Source: Gordionus sp. m RMFG-2023
Lineage: Eukaryota; Nematomorpha; Gordioida; Chordodea; Parachordodidae
Reading direction: 5' to 3'
NCBI RefSeq assembly: GCF_954871325.1
Contig: NC_088777.1
Span: forward strand, 7,789,366-7,853,365
Length of the DNA: 64,000 nt
The first letter of the stretch is position 1. Each line of letters begins with the position of its first letter. The notes under the pieces are model-generated. The model worked only from the letters and a program-made list of their open reading frames with translations. It did not search any database and was not told where the DNA came from. Of this stretch, positions 50,216 to 61,377 are shown one piece after another. The position numbers and the translations under genes were made by a program.

Positions 50216-50639
50216 ATAGCAATGTTATGCTATTTAATTTAAAATTTTTTCTCACATTTTTTTAAAGATATATTGATATCGTTTAAATATCAAATAAAGC
50301 GAAAAGTTGTAGGCCATTGAAATTGTGTGATATTATTAAAATTGATAGTATTCTATTATAATGCGGAAGGTATTATTTTTTATCTGCATCATTAGTTGGA
50401 ATTTTAATAATTATATGTCAAAAAATTGATGTATAGGAAAAATTTATTTATAGGTCATTACACATTTTAAATAGAAATCAGCGAATCATTAATAAAATAT
50501 ATTATGTAAAAACATGGTTTGGGATCATTTCAGTGAAATAATTTTGGTGACAATAAATTTTAGGAATATTTTCACCAATTTTTTAATAAATTTTATCTTT
50601 TCTGAAAATTTCTTTTGGTTTTAAGTTAAAACTTTACCT

Positions 50640-50703
50640 TTTGCTATGGTGACCCGGGATATGATATATATGGTGGCTATCCGGCCCTGGATATCTTTAC
50701 TAA
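50640..50703 (+). pseudogene. Exon-2 relic, second peptide subfamily (after gene H)
   Basis: TATGGTGACCCGGGATATGA and GGTGGCTATCC, then CCTGGATATC and TTTACTAA, match the middle and end of gene D exon 2. The start with KVSAQ is gone. It lies at the same position after H as the relics after F and G. Confidence 0.6.
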
Positions 50704-51738
50704 ACCAATAATTGAATTAAATATAACAATATTGTAATAGATCTTAACCTCCTCTTGTAAAATCAATATTTTAAATTTTTTCCCAGGTCCCTTCTCCAGA
50801 AAATTTATGACTGTTAGATAAAAAGTTTGGAAACTATTTTATTTAAATCAATTTAATTCATTACTTAAAAATTAAATAATCAACTAAAGTTAATAACTGA
50901 CCAAACTTTGAAATAAGTATAATATGGGAATTTAGTTTCGATATCAATAAATGATTTGACAAACCCTTACTTGTCACATAATATATTAGGACTTAAATTT
51001 CCATTTTTTTATCATCCATATTCGATAAAAAAGTTTTACTGGTGTCCTAGATCAAAGGCTGTCAATCCTAAGCTAAATAAAAAGTAAGTCAAACCAGGAC
51101 ACAGTCTAAACACTTTAATTTGTCAATTCTTCTTTTTGCTAAAGGAAAAAATGACGAAAATAAGATGAGATAGCGCAATTCTGATTGCATAAAGATATTA
51201 TTTACTAATCGCTTAGGACTACATCTATATAATCCGGTCATTCACCATTAACACTCTCAATTTTTAATGTGAATATGGGGAAAATTAATAATTACACAAT
51301 TCTAAACAATTTTTTTTTTGCATTGTCTCTGACACAGCTGGTTATCATGGCGATAATGCCCTAAGTTTCTTTTATTGGTTTCTTAAGAAAAAAAACGTTT
51401 CCTCTCATTCACAGAAAGATTTTAGCCTTTAAAAAAAAAATTTTTTTTTAAATAACTACCTGTCTAGTACCATTGCATATATCTATATAGGACTTATTCA
51501 TGATTTAAATTATTTTGAGAAAAATTATTTTAATGATTATTTTATATTTCCTAATAAAAATTACCATCGTCACTAACCTTTTAAATGATCATTTTTTTAA
51601 AAAAATTTTGTTATTTTTATGATATTTTTATTTTAGTTGTTATAGTGGAATTTTATCATGTGTAATATTCAAATTCCCGTTATTCGCTTTATTCTTATTT
51701 TTCGAAAATAAAATTAATTTTAAAAATAAAAAAATTTC

Positions 51739-51746
51739 TATAAAAA
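51739..51746 (+). promoter_or_regulatory. TATA box of peptide gene I
   Basis: TATAAAAA followed by GGTTTCTCTTTTTC, 122 bp upstream of the start codon. Confidence 0.65.
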
Positions 51747-51860
51747 GGTTTCTCTTTTTCTTAAAAATCGCATTTAACTTTTTTTGTCATTAGAAATTTT
51801 ATAAATTTTTTAAAAAAAAAATCTAGTCAATTATTTTCTAAATTCACACAAGAAATAGGA

Positions 51861-52179
51861 ATGAAATCTTTCATATCAATATTTTTACTCCTCGCTGTTG
51901 TAAGTGAATTAATGATAAAATAATAAGATTATTTATCTATTGAATACAATAAAAAATTGGATTTAAGTTTACTAAAAATATAAAATAAATAAATAGGTCT
52001 TGGCAGTCATGGTGTTCCAAAGCGCTAAGGTAAATGCCCAATATGGATATGGTTATGGAGGATATGGAGGGTATGGCGGTTTCCCATATGGTGGTGGGTA
52101 TGGAGGTTATGGTGGATATGGAGGATATGGAGGATATCCTGGATATGGTGGATATGGTGGGTATCCTTATTACGGATAA
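51861..52179 (+). CDS. Secreted Gly-Tyr-rich peptide I (two exons)
   Basis: Predicted 73-residue precursor. Exon 1 is 51,861-51,899 (MKSFISIFLLLAV). Exon 2 is 51,997-52,179. It reads VLAVMVFQSAKVNA, with mature part QYGYGYGGYGG. It has GGFPYGGG and a GGYPGYGG variation and ends YPYYG. The signal-peptide cleavage is expected before the Gln, as in the other members. It is the last member in the window, and no second-subfamily relic remains clearly after it. Confidence 0.9.
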
Positions 52180-54480
52180 ATAGCAATGCTATTATGGGAT
52201 GACGCCATTTAAATTGATTTTTAAATAAATGGATATCATTAAATAACAAATAAAGTGAAAAGGTATGACATAGAAATTGTGTAGTATTATTAAAATAATT
52301 TGTAGAATTTTATAATATTGCGGAAGGTATTTATCTATTAGCATCGTTAATCATCTGGTCTGTTTAGACCGTTATTTTAATAATTATCTAACCTGCAAGA
52401 ATATGAAAAATTTATTGACCACCAGCATTAGCGGAAATAAAGCTACTTTCAGAAAGAGTATTAAATAATCATTTAAAGGCTATTACAATTCTTAAATAAA
52501 AATTAGTAAAATGAAATTCCTAAATTTTTTCTTAAAACATGGCATGGGATCATTTCAGCAAAATAATTTAGGTGATAATAAATTTTATTATTTTATTTTT
52601 TAATTACTAATTTTTTTTTGGTTGCCAGTTAAAACTTTAAAACAATATTAAATTTAAAAAAATTTTTTTGTTTGTTATACGTAAATGTGTATATATGAGA
52701 TTTGCCATTTATTAATTGTAAGCTGCAGTGCCTATAACACTTAGATAAATTGTCTCATCAATTATTATATTATTACCCATTAATGTCATTTAATCGACGT
52801 ATATATAGATATTTAAATGCATTTAATGCATATCGCCAATCCAATCTTTTTATTTTAAGTAGTCAAATAGTACAAAAAAAAAATTAAGATTCATAAATTT
52901 GCAGAATTTATTAAATAGTTCTAAATTATAAAAGTTATTGCTAGATTTTAAAAACCTTTTTAATAATTTTTCTTCATTTGAAAATGTGTTATATAGATTA
53001 TAGATAATCGATTTTTGACTCGTCCAGTTTCTAAAATTTTTTTTTACTCTACTTAGAGATGAAAATCACCGTTCTGCACTTACTATTATTTAAGCCAAAG
53101 TTTGAATTTTCATAATTTTAAAAACTCTTTAAAACATTTCATTGCTTATATTAAAAAATCGCGCCGAAACACTATCTTTAATTTAGTATCCAGCCTGTCT
53201 TTCTTTCTTTCTTTCTTTCTTTCTTTAAGCCGAAAATTGAAGATAAGTTTCATTTGGATTTGTGTAATAATTTTTGGGGAAAATTTTCAATAAATATTTA
53301 GAATTAGCTAGCATATAACAATTCAAAGAATTTAATTTTTTAATTTATAGAACTGAAAATCAATAACATTGATTTATTATCTCTAATTTTAATTATTAAA
53401 ATTTTATAAAATACTTACATTAATCAATCCGGATCAATTACTTCTCTGTTACGTTTAAATTTTTCCAAAAAACACCAAATTTTTTTTGTTTGATTTAACT
53501 GAATTTCTGAATCGTTAATACTTTTCACATGATAAAATTTATAGTTTATTGTAATTAAATAGTTATTTATATTCTTAGAAATTTGTTGAATATATAACAA
53601 TATTGGAATATTTGTATTATATAATATATTAAAATAGCCACGAGATGATGTAAGAACAACAAATTATTGAACTAAATGGTATTTTTATTTTAACAACACT
53701 ATTACAATTACAATTATTAGACATTTAAAATTAATTATGAAAACTTTAATTGGAGATCAATAAACTTTAAATTATGATAAATCATAAGACAGCAAAACCC
53801 TTATCAAATGGAAAAACTATTCATTCTATTATTATTCAAATCATACTAAAAATAATAATCTTTTTTAAAACGTTGTCTCAGAATTGTTATTATGTACCCA
53901 GCCAAATTTAGATGTCAATGTATAAAACAATAACTGCCAATTACAATGATATTCTTTTTAAATACGACCCTTATCAAATGGAAATACTGTTATAGGTTAA
54001 TACATACTGAAATAATAATCTTTAACTATATGCCATGTGCCCAGGTATTAATAAACCTCGCTACCTTATTGATTTAAATCTTAACATTACACCAAGCACA
54101 TCTTTACCACTTTTTTCAATTCCAATGATTTACATTTCATGCTAAACAAGTTTATAATATTTCGACCAGGGAAATAATACATAAAAAATTTAGCCTACTC
54201 CATATTTAAATTATCCCAAATAATATCCAACATTGGATCTAATATTTCACAGATCTCTAAAGCAGTTTATAAAATGATTATCCCTGCCTACACCATACTA
54301 AATTTATATATTTGCCTTTGATACCTTTCCTTATACAATATATATCCGGCATAAGTTATCATTCTAAATTTTAAATTTATGTCAAATTTTATCTCCCATT
54401 TTGATGACCCAAAAATTTTTCTATTTTATGATAACAGGATAGGCTTAAAAATCTAAATGCTTGATATATGTCGCTTATGC
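52180..54480. other. AT-rich, no gene; short TTTC array
   Basis: Only the 3' flank shared with the other peptide genes (to about 52,600) and a (TTTC)7 array at about 53,200-53,226 are recognisable. From about 54,000 the base composition becomes C-richer, announcing the LINE. Confidence 0.5.
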
Positions 54481-55115
54481 AATAAATCTACAAAGATAAC
54501 CAAAGCTAGGAAATTTCAAATTTATGGTCCCCCATCCTCCAGGAGGTTCAGGATTACCAAGTATAACACTTACTGATCCTCCTCCATTTATTAAATTTAG
54601 CAAGCTCTCCATCACCTATTGTTGCTACTGACTCGCCTCTTAGTCAACAAACTCCTAACTTAATCATGGGCCAATGATTTTTTTATCCTACCCAACTATC
54701 CGACCATATCCCGTATACCACAGGGTTCTCGTAATTCTTTTGCAGAGTCCATCAAATTAACTCAAATTGGAAAAACCTACTAAGCTTTACCAATTTCACC
54801 CTTAAAATTCCTGTTAATAAAAATATTTTATTATCCAAACACATTAAAGATTAATCTCCCTTTTCAATCCTGATTCTATACCCCATACTTACCAATCCAA
54901 TTCACTCCCCATGGCTCATAAGGCCAAAATTGTTTCAAATAAAATAAATAGCCTCAACATAAACTCAGCTCTTCGCGCCATGACTTTCATAGACTCTCTA
55001 GTTCACAACAACGACTACACTCATGCTTTGTTTCTAAAACACCGTATTTATGATTCAGAATTTGTTTACTCAAGCCAAAATAATCATTTAGCTTCTAATA
55101 TCTTTCTTAGTTCAT
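54480..55115 (+). mobile_element. Decayed LINE, 5' segment
   Basis: Relatively C-rich, protein-like DNA. The frame at 54,911-55,117 (MAHKAKIVSNKINSLNINSA, LRAMTFIDSLVHNNDYTHAL) resembles the region before the reverse transcriptase in an invertebrate retroelement family (KISSKI..GD..GA.R...S.D..A....T...L..KHP). Upstream parts are too decayed to frame. The element continues at 57,997 after a 2.9 kb insertion. Confidence 0.55.
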
Positions 55116-55223
55116 AAATTTATTTATTTTTTCTTACCCCCTTTTTTTTATAGAATACTTTTATTAGAAGATAACTAAAAGAAAATAATATAATTTAAAA
55201 AAAAATATAATATTGTTCCAATT

Positions 55224-55681
55224 AATGATCTGCATCGGGCCTAATTCTTTAAGCCCGGCCCAGCCCGAAATTTTTTTTAAAAAAGTTTTGCCGGCCCGAA
55301 CCCAAATTTTTTTAAAAGTTTTACCGGCCCGGCCCAAACCCGAATTTTATTTTAAAAAAATTTACCGACCCGGACCGGCCCGAATATTTTTAAATATAAA
55401 AATTAATTTTTATAATTACTCAAAATAAAAGACATATGTTATATGTCGTTTAGTTTCAAAATCAAATATTTATATTTTTAAATAAAAATTTCAATATAAA
55501 ATTGATAAATTTAGATATATTTTAAAAAATTTCCAAGGTCCGACCTGACCCAGCCCATTAAAAGGCCCGGCGCGAACCCCATTATTTAAAATGAAGCAGG
55601 CCCGAGCCCGCCCCGAAGCCCGTTTGGGCCGGGCCGAACTCGGGCCAGGTAAGGGCTGGGCCTAACTTTGCAGATCACTAG
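55224..55681. mobile_element. hAT-like insertion inside the left palindrome arm
   Basis: Flanked by TTCCAATT (55,216-55,223) and TTACAATT (55,682-55,689), a 7/8 match to an 8-bp duplication. The ends ATGATCTGCA and TGCAGATCACTAG are inverted. The interior is full of GGCCCGG and CCCGAA words with T/A spacers. The right palindrome arm shows the empty site, GTTCCAATTTCTTC, which proves the insertion and its edges. Confidence 0.88.
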
Positions 55682-56163
55682 TTACAATTTCTTCTTTTTC
55701 AGGGTTTTTCTAATCCAAAAAAAATAATGTTATAAAAAATAAAATTCACAAAAATTATAATATTGATAAAAAAATAATATTGATTAAAAAAAATAATATT
55801 GGCAAAAAAAAATACAAATAAATTTACAACAAGCATGTTTATCACGCGCCCCCCATAAAACAAATGAAAACACAAAACTCAATTAACTCGAGAGAACCTC
55901 ATTATTATGTTCTCTTACATATGTTCTCTTTTTTTTCAAAAAAAATATATTGTTGCGCGAAAAATATATCGCAGACAAATATTATTAAATATATTACTCA
56001 AAAAATATTAATTCATTCAATAAAATTCCTCTCACGGTCCTCGGAATAATTCTTCTAAGACCGATAGATACACTATTGGCCACTCTTCTTGTAATTCTCA
56101 TTCATTATTCGAGAGTTGCGCTGGTTCTTATGATGGTCTTACCACCGCCGTTGGCCGCTCCGT

Positions 56164-56601
56164 TTATAATGCCACGGGTCGCTCCGCTTCCATTGCTCCA
56201 CCAGTTGCTCGTAAACCATCTGCTCCCGTTATGGCCGGCAACCCAGTCCGGACGGGCCAGGCCTCTAATATCCTATACTCGTTATCCCTTTTGTCTCCTG
56301 ATCTTAAAAAAATTCTTCTACCATAATTCCTTCTCGCATTAGCATGGCGGGGCCCGCGGGGGCATCGAGCCTGCAAATGACTTCGGGCTCCACAGAAAAA
56401 ACATAACCTCACGTTCCTTACGGTGCATATACCCGAATGACTGGGTTCGGATAATTCGGACCAATAAACCACTTCGTTGATCATTTCCATGGGCGCCATT
56501 CGTCTACTTCGCGGGGGTCTAGGAATAGGTCGCGATGATAAAAAAGGTTTCCCTCCGTATCGACCCTGCTCTGGAAAATACCGAACGGTGATATAGTTCA
56601 T
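56164..56601 (-). pseudogene. Zinc-knuckle (CCHC) protein, left palindrome arm
   Basis: Open frame of 145 residues, Arg/Pro-rich (RPIPRPPRSRRMAPMEM), with CFFCGARSHLQARC, which has the exact C-x2-C-x4-H-x4-C spacing of a retroelement zinc knuckle, followed by a basic RRNYGRR tail. Such knuckles bind nucleic acid in Gag and in LINE ORF1 proteins. I treat it as part of a mobile-element fossil; its family is not settled. Confidence 0.55.
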
Positions 56602-56941
56602 ATTAAATTGTCAAACAAATTGGTATGAGAGAAAGTTAATAAATCATGGAAATGAATAAAAATTGGTACAAGATCGTATCTTGTTGGAGAAAGAATAGAG
56701 GGGTGATGATAGTCGGAGAAACAGATAAATATGTTTTTGAAGAGTGTTATTGGAAAGAATAAAAGAAGAAGGAGTATCCAAATTTTTATAATTTTAGAAT
56801 TCGCTCATAAAAGAAATTATCAATTTATTTCCATAAATTTTAGTTTTAAAGAGAATTCTTTTTTTGTATTTATAAAAATTGTAAAAAAAAGGGACGAAAG
56901 TACTTATCAATATTTTTTTTATTATACCATTTTTTTTTAGA

Positions 56942-57410
56942 ATGACGGGTATTCATGATGTATATACTGGGAAAATATCACCGTTCGTGATTTTCCAGGG
57001 CAGGGTCGATACGGAGGGAAACCTTTTGTATCCAGGATCGCGACCTATTCCTAGACCCCCGCGAAGTAGACGAATGGCGCCCATGGAAATGATCAACGAA
57101 GTGGTTCATGGGTCCGAATTACCCGAACCCAGTCATTCGGGTATACGCACCGTAAGGAACGTGAGGTTATGTTTTTTTCTGTGGAGCCCGAAGTCATTTG
57201 CAGGCTCGATGCCCCCGCGGGCCCCGCCATGCTAATGCGAGAAGGAATTATGGTAGAAGAAATTTTTTAAGATCAGGAGACGAAAGGGATAACGGGTATA
57301 GGATATTAGAGGCCTGGCCCGTCCGGACTGAGTTGCCGGCCATAACGGGAGCAGATGGTTTACGAGCAACTGGTGGAGCAATGGAAGCGGAGCGACCCGT
57401 GGCATTATAA
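56942..57410 (+). pseudogene. Zinc-knuckle protein, right palindrome arm
   Basis: Mirror copy of the left-arm protein, read outward from the central loop. It is very similar in sequence and appears broken. A long T tract ending in AG lies just before its first ATG (56,942), in the loop. Fossil of the same element. Confidence 0.5.
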
Positions 57411-57996
57411 ACGGAGCGGCCAACGGCGGTGGTAAGACCATCATAAGAACCAGCGCAACTCTCGAATAATGAATGAGAATTACAAGAAGAGTGGCCAATA
57501 GTGTATCTATCGGTCTTAGAAGAATTATTCCGAGGACCGTGAGAGGAATTTTATTGAATGAATTAATATTTTTTTGAGTAATATATTTAATAATATTTGT
57601 CTGCGATATATTTTTCGCGCAACAATATATTTTTTTTGAAAAAAAAGAGAACATATGTAAGAGAACATAATAATGAGGTTCTCTCGAGTTAATTGAGTTT
57701 TGTGTTTTCATTTATTTTATGGAGGGCGTGTGATAAACATGCTTGTTGTAATTTATTTGTATTTTTTTTTTACCAATATTATTTTTTTTAATCAATATTA
57801 TTTTTTTTTATCAATATTATAATTTTTGTCATTATTTTTTTTTTAACATTATTTTTTTGGGGTTATAAAAACGCTGAAAAAGAAGAAATTGGAACATTAT
57901 TATATATTTTTTTAAAATTATATTATTTTCTTTTAGTTATATTCTAATAAAAATATTCTATAAAAAAAAGGGGGTAAGAAAAAATAAATAAATTTA

Positions 57997-60130
57997 AGAA
58001 CTAGGAAAATATCAACATTGACGATACACTAAAGCAGTTAGATCTTTAAAAAAGAATCTTTTGGTGGCATTCGTGCCATCCAAGACATTTTAAAACCCAA
58101 CATTGTATGTAAAGCTCTTTTATAGAATCTTAGGGGGTTATTAATTATAATTCTCAATGAGCCCATCACCTATTATTCCTAATTCTCTTTGGCGCTTGCC
58201 TAATAGCCCTCAAAAAATGGCAGAGGTATTGGCCCAATCGCTGTGGTCTTTCTTCCGAAGAACCGTCTTCAAGATCATTGCTTCCGAGTCAAGTCTCTTT
58301 CCTGTTTCCTGTCACCGCTACAATTAGGGTTCGGTGTTCCCGGAGTCACTTAACACAATAAAACGGCAACAATTTCTTCACATGTTCTACAATACTGTTA
58401 CATCCTCAACAGTTATTCAGTCTTAATATTCCAAAATATAATAACAACATAATCAAATCTCAAGAGGGAATTCAACAGGGAGACCCTTTAGGCCCATCTC
58501 GTTTTTGCATCGCGATCCACAGGATATTCCAGGAAATTCAATCTAAATCTTTTGGTATCTAGATAATGGCATTGTCTCGGGCAACCTTATTATAGAGAAT
58601 CTCTCACATCATACTCATCATAGAGAATCTCTCACATATTACAGGACTATCACTCAATCTCCTCAAATGTGAGATTTGCTTTCTAAATCCTAATCCATTC
58701 CTTCAGACATGACATACCACGTCATCAACATAGATGAGATCACACATCCTGGATCATATATATGAGGGGAAAAGGCCATCGAAACTTTAAACAAATCTTT
58801 TAGCAATTTATCCAAATAAAACACATTATTTAATTACCTCCCCACCTATCAATCTTTTTATTAATTAAAAATTACCTCAATATGCCTAAAATCCTCTACG
58901 CCCTGAGATCCTCTCCGATCTTTAAATGCAGAAACTTGCTCGTTTCTCATGAAACCCAGATCAAGGTCCTTCTTGAAAATATATTAAACTGTTAATTTTC
59001 CAATTCATCCTAGCTTCAGGCCACCCTACCTTACAAGTCCGGTGGCATTGGTGTCAATCCCCGATACAACTATATCCCTCTCAGCCTTCATCTCTTCTAG
59101 TGTTGTTAATTTACTTGGTCGTAAAATATACGACCCAATTTTGTGCTAATACTTGATATGAACTCGAACCCTGAGCACAAACCCGGGGATCAGACCCGGA
59201 GTCTGTGCTTGGGGTTCGTGCTCAGAACTAGTTTAGTCGATATTTTAGACCCAAATCTCGGGTCTGAGCACTATACAACCAACCAATTAACAACACTAAT
59301 CTCTTCTCGCCTTGTTTCTTAATCTATTATAGATAATGGATCCATTCCTTCAGATTCAGACTTTTCTCAGGCCTTCACCGTCTTGGACAGCAATTGTCCA
59401 TATACCCTTTGTCGTCCTGTCTCCAGCATTCAAAAAGAAGATGTTCCTCTGATCGCCCGTTCCATTGAATACCTAATTTCAAAATCCTTTGACGACAATC
59501 CCAATAATTTAGTATATGCAAACTCGGGTTATTAATGTTGGAAGCAATCCCCAGTTCCAATCATGGCCTCCTCTTGACTGGTGAACAGCTACACATTTCA
59601 ATAACCCTCCGTTTTGGCTGTAATGCTGTAGTTCCCTCCATTTGTATAGACTTTGGGAAAACTTACAATCACTTGCACGGAAAGTTCTCTCATGGACGAT
59701 AACCGCGTCATAAATCTATCAACAGCATTCTTCTAGCGGCCCTCAAAAGAGTTAATACTCCATTCACTCTCGAACCAGTGAGCCTTTCAAATGGAAATGC
59801 CATACGGATGGTAATTCCTCATTCCCTTTACTAATAATCTTGCTCTCGCTTGGGACTAAACCTGTGTCGATTTTGTTAAGTCCAACTTCTCTTTTTCTGC
59901 CATTGAAAAGGCTGAAATCTTTAAAAAAACAAATATGCTGGCCTTACCAACACCTTGTTCATAACAATTGTTTCCATTACCCTAGGCGTGTTTAAAAGTG
60001 ATGCCCTCAATTTCATTAATATCAGTGAAAAAAATGAGACAGATCTCAGTGGACCCCAATAAAGGATTACCTTCTTCAGCAGATATCCCTGGAAATCTCA
60101 ATTTTTTAAGTTTTCACTCTTCTATAAAGT
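57997..60130 (+). mobile_element. Decayed LINE, reverse transcriptase and C-terminal segment
   Basis: Continuation of the LINE at 54,480. In changing frames one reads FGACLIALKK and IGPIAV (about 58,190-58,240), SQEGIQQGDPLGP (58,458-58,496, a reverse transcriptase block), then a C-terminal region with INSILLAALKR (about 59,720), LEPVSLSNG (about 59,770), WD.TCVDF (about 59,850) and LGVFKSDALNFI (about 59,982). The LHG...RH...PDG...WD.TC layout recalls LINEs ending in a restriction-like nuclease, which is an inference. Numerous stops and shifts make it dead. A hAT MITE interrupts it at 59,098. A fragment of the same family is at 27,185-27,512. Confidence 0.7.
59098..59298. mobile_element. hAT MITE, 201 bp, perfect 8-bp target duplication
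   Basis: The ends TAGTGTTGTTAATT and AATTAACAACACTA are perfect 14-bp inverted repeats, flanked on both sides by ATCTCTTC (59,090-59,097 and 59,299-59,306). The inside carries GGGTCTGAGCAC-type and CCCGGGGATC words. It is inserted in the decayed LINE and is the best-preserved member of the TAGTGTTGTTAA group in this window. Confidence 0.93.
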
Positions 60131-60139
60131 GATATGTAC

Positions 60140-60690
60140 CATTTTTCTCAGTTCTTTTTTAAACTTATATATTTTTTTAGATTCATTTATTAATATATAT
60201 TTTTTTAATTATCTAGTGTATATATCCAATTTTAAAATAAATAAAAATATTTGACCTAAAAAAAATTATGAAATTTTTTATTTAAATAAAGTATATCATC
60301 CAAAAAAAGGATTAAAATAAAATAAAATTTATATATTTTTTTTTCTCTTTTATTTATTACAAAAATAAGAATTTTTTTTACTTGGTTATCATTTATTACA
60401 CCCAAAATATATAGTATAGTATAATATTTTTTAAAAAAAGTTTTTAGAAAAAATAAGAAATTTTCAATATTCTTCTCCGCTTGTAAATTATATGTAGTAA
60501 AATAATATTTATCTTTTAGCGTAGCAAAAATAATATTAAATTTTTTTAATATATCTTAAAATTTATATAAACTTTCTTTATAATTATTAAAATTAGAAAG
60601 GAAGCAATGCTTCCCTTGCTTCACTGGACTCTTGTCACTGATATGAACACATTATTGAAGTAAACTGTTATGATTTTTTACACATTTTTA
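60140..60690. other. AT-rich spacer between two LINEs
   Basis: No feature seen apart from long A and T runs. It is the insertion target of the minus-strand LINE. Confidence 0.5.
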
Positions 60691-60696
60691 ATATAT

Positions 60697-61377
60697 TTCA
60701 TTCATTCATTCATTACCACGCCAGAAATTGCACGAAGTGCAATTTCATCACCCACCAGGAGTTGAAGCGTGCATCATGTATTTTCACTAGTATATAGATC
60801 CCATACATGATGTCTACCCGTTTTATTATAGTGGACGGTACCACTATGTAGCCCGTTAGCAAAGTGAAGAAGGAAGAAGTACAATAATGGTGATGTATTA
60901 GTTCCGTTTCCGGCAGAATAGTGTTAAGGAAAAAATAAAAAATAATGTCATATAAAGAAAAATGTACCTGCGTCCTTAAGTGGTATTTAGTGAGCCAACA
61001 AAAAAATAACCCTTATATCTTGTTAAGTATTGAGAGTTTATGTTAAGTTTGCATGTAGAGTCTCTTCCTTGTTTGTTGTTCGGTGTGCCAAGATATTGTA
61101 TGTCCCATAGATCTTATATGTTCTGTGCCAATGGTATTTGGGTTCGTCCGATTTATTGCGTTATTATTATAGCCAGTTTATCTTCCCATTGCCTGTTATA
61201 CAGCTAATATTTTCGTAATTGTTATCGTTATCGTCGCCGATATCGTGTGTCCAGAAAGGAAGGTTGTGGGTTATTAGAGGAAGTTAGGTTATGTTGTTGT
61301 TGTTCAGGTTATTATCATTATCAAATACACTTGTTCCATTTATTGCAAGAACGTAAAGGTGAAAAACGGTTGCGATG
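60697..61377 (-). mobile_element. 3' untranslated region and tetranucleotide tail of the minus-strand LINE
   Basis: Read on the minus strand, about 660 bp of noncoding sequence after the stop codon end in a (TGAA)4 array (60,697-60,714 as TTCA on the plus strand), then AT-rich host DNA. Short tandem-repeat tails instead of poly(A) are typical of RTE-like and CR1-like LINEs. Confidence 0.65.

Larger units (their letters stand above)
55116..57996. mobile_element. 2.9-kb palindromic element with CCHC protein arms
   Basis: Left arm 55,116-56,593 and right arm 56,981-57,996 are inverted repeats of about 1,015 bp once a 458-bp hAT insertion in the left arm is discounted. The central loop is 387 bp. 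The outer ends read AAATTTATTTATTTTTTCTT and its complement. The pair of arms interrupts a LINE. Each arm carries a copy of a short protein with a Gag-like or LINE-ORF1-like zinc knuckle. It may be a long-inverted-repeat transposon or a foldback formed from two head-to-head insertions. It looks broken, and the arms are very similar, so it is young or kept alike by conversion. Confidence 0.8.

Noticed and set aside
50058-52249. His/Ile-rich minus-strand frames opposite genes H and I (and a Ser/Thr/Ile one opposite G)
   Set aside because: They are antisense shadows of the YGG repeat; the sense strand has the promoter, signal peptide and splice sites.
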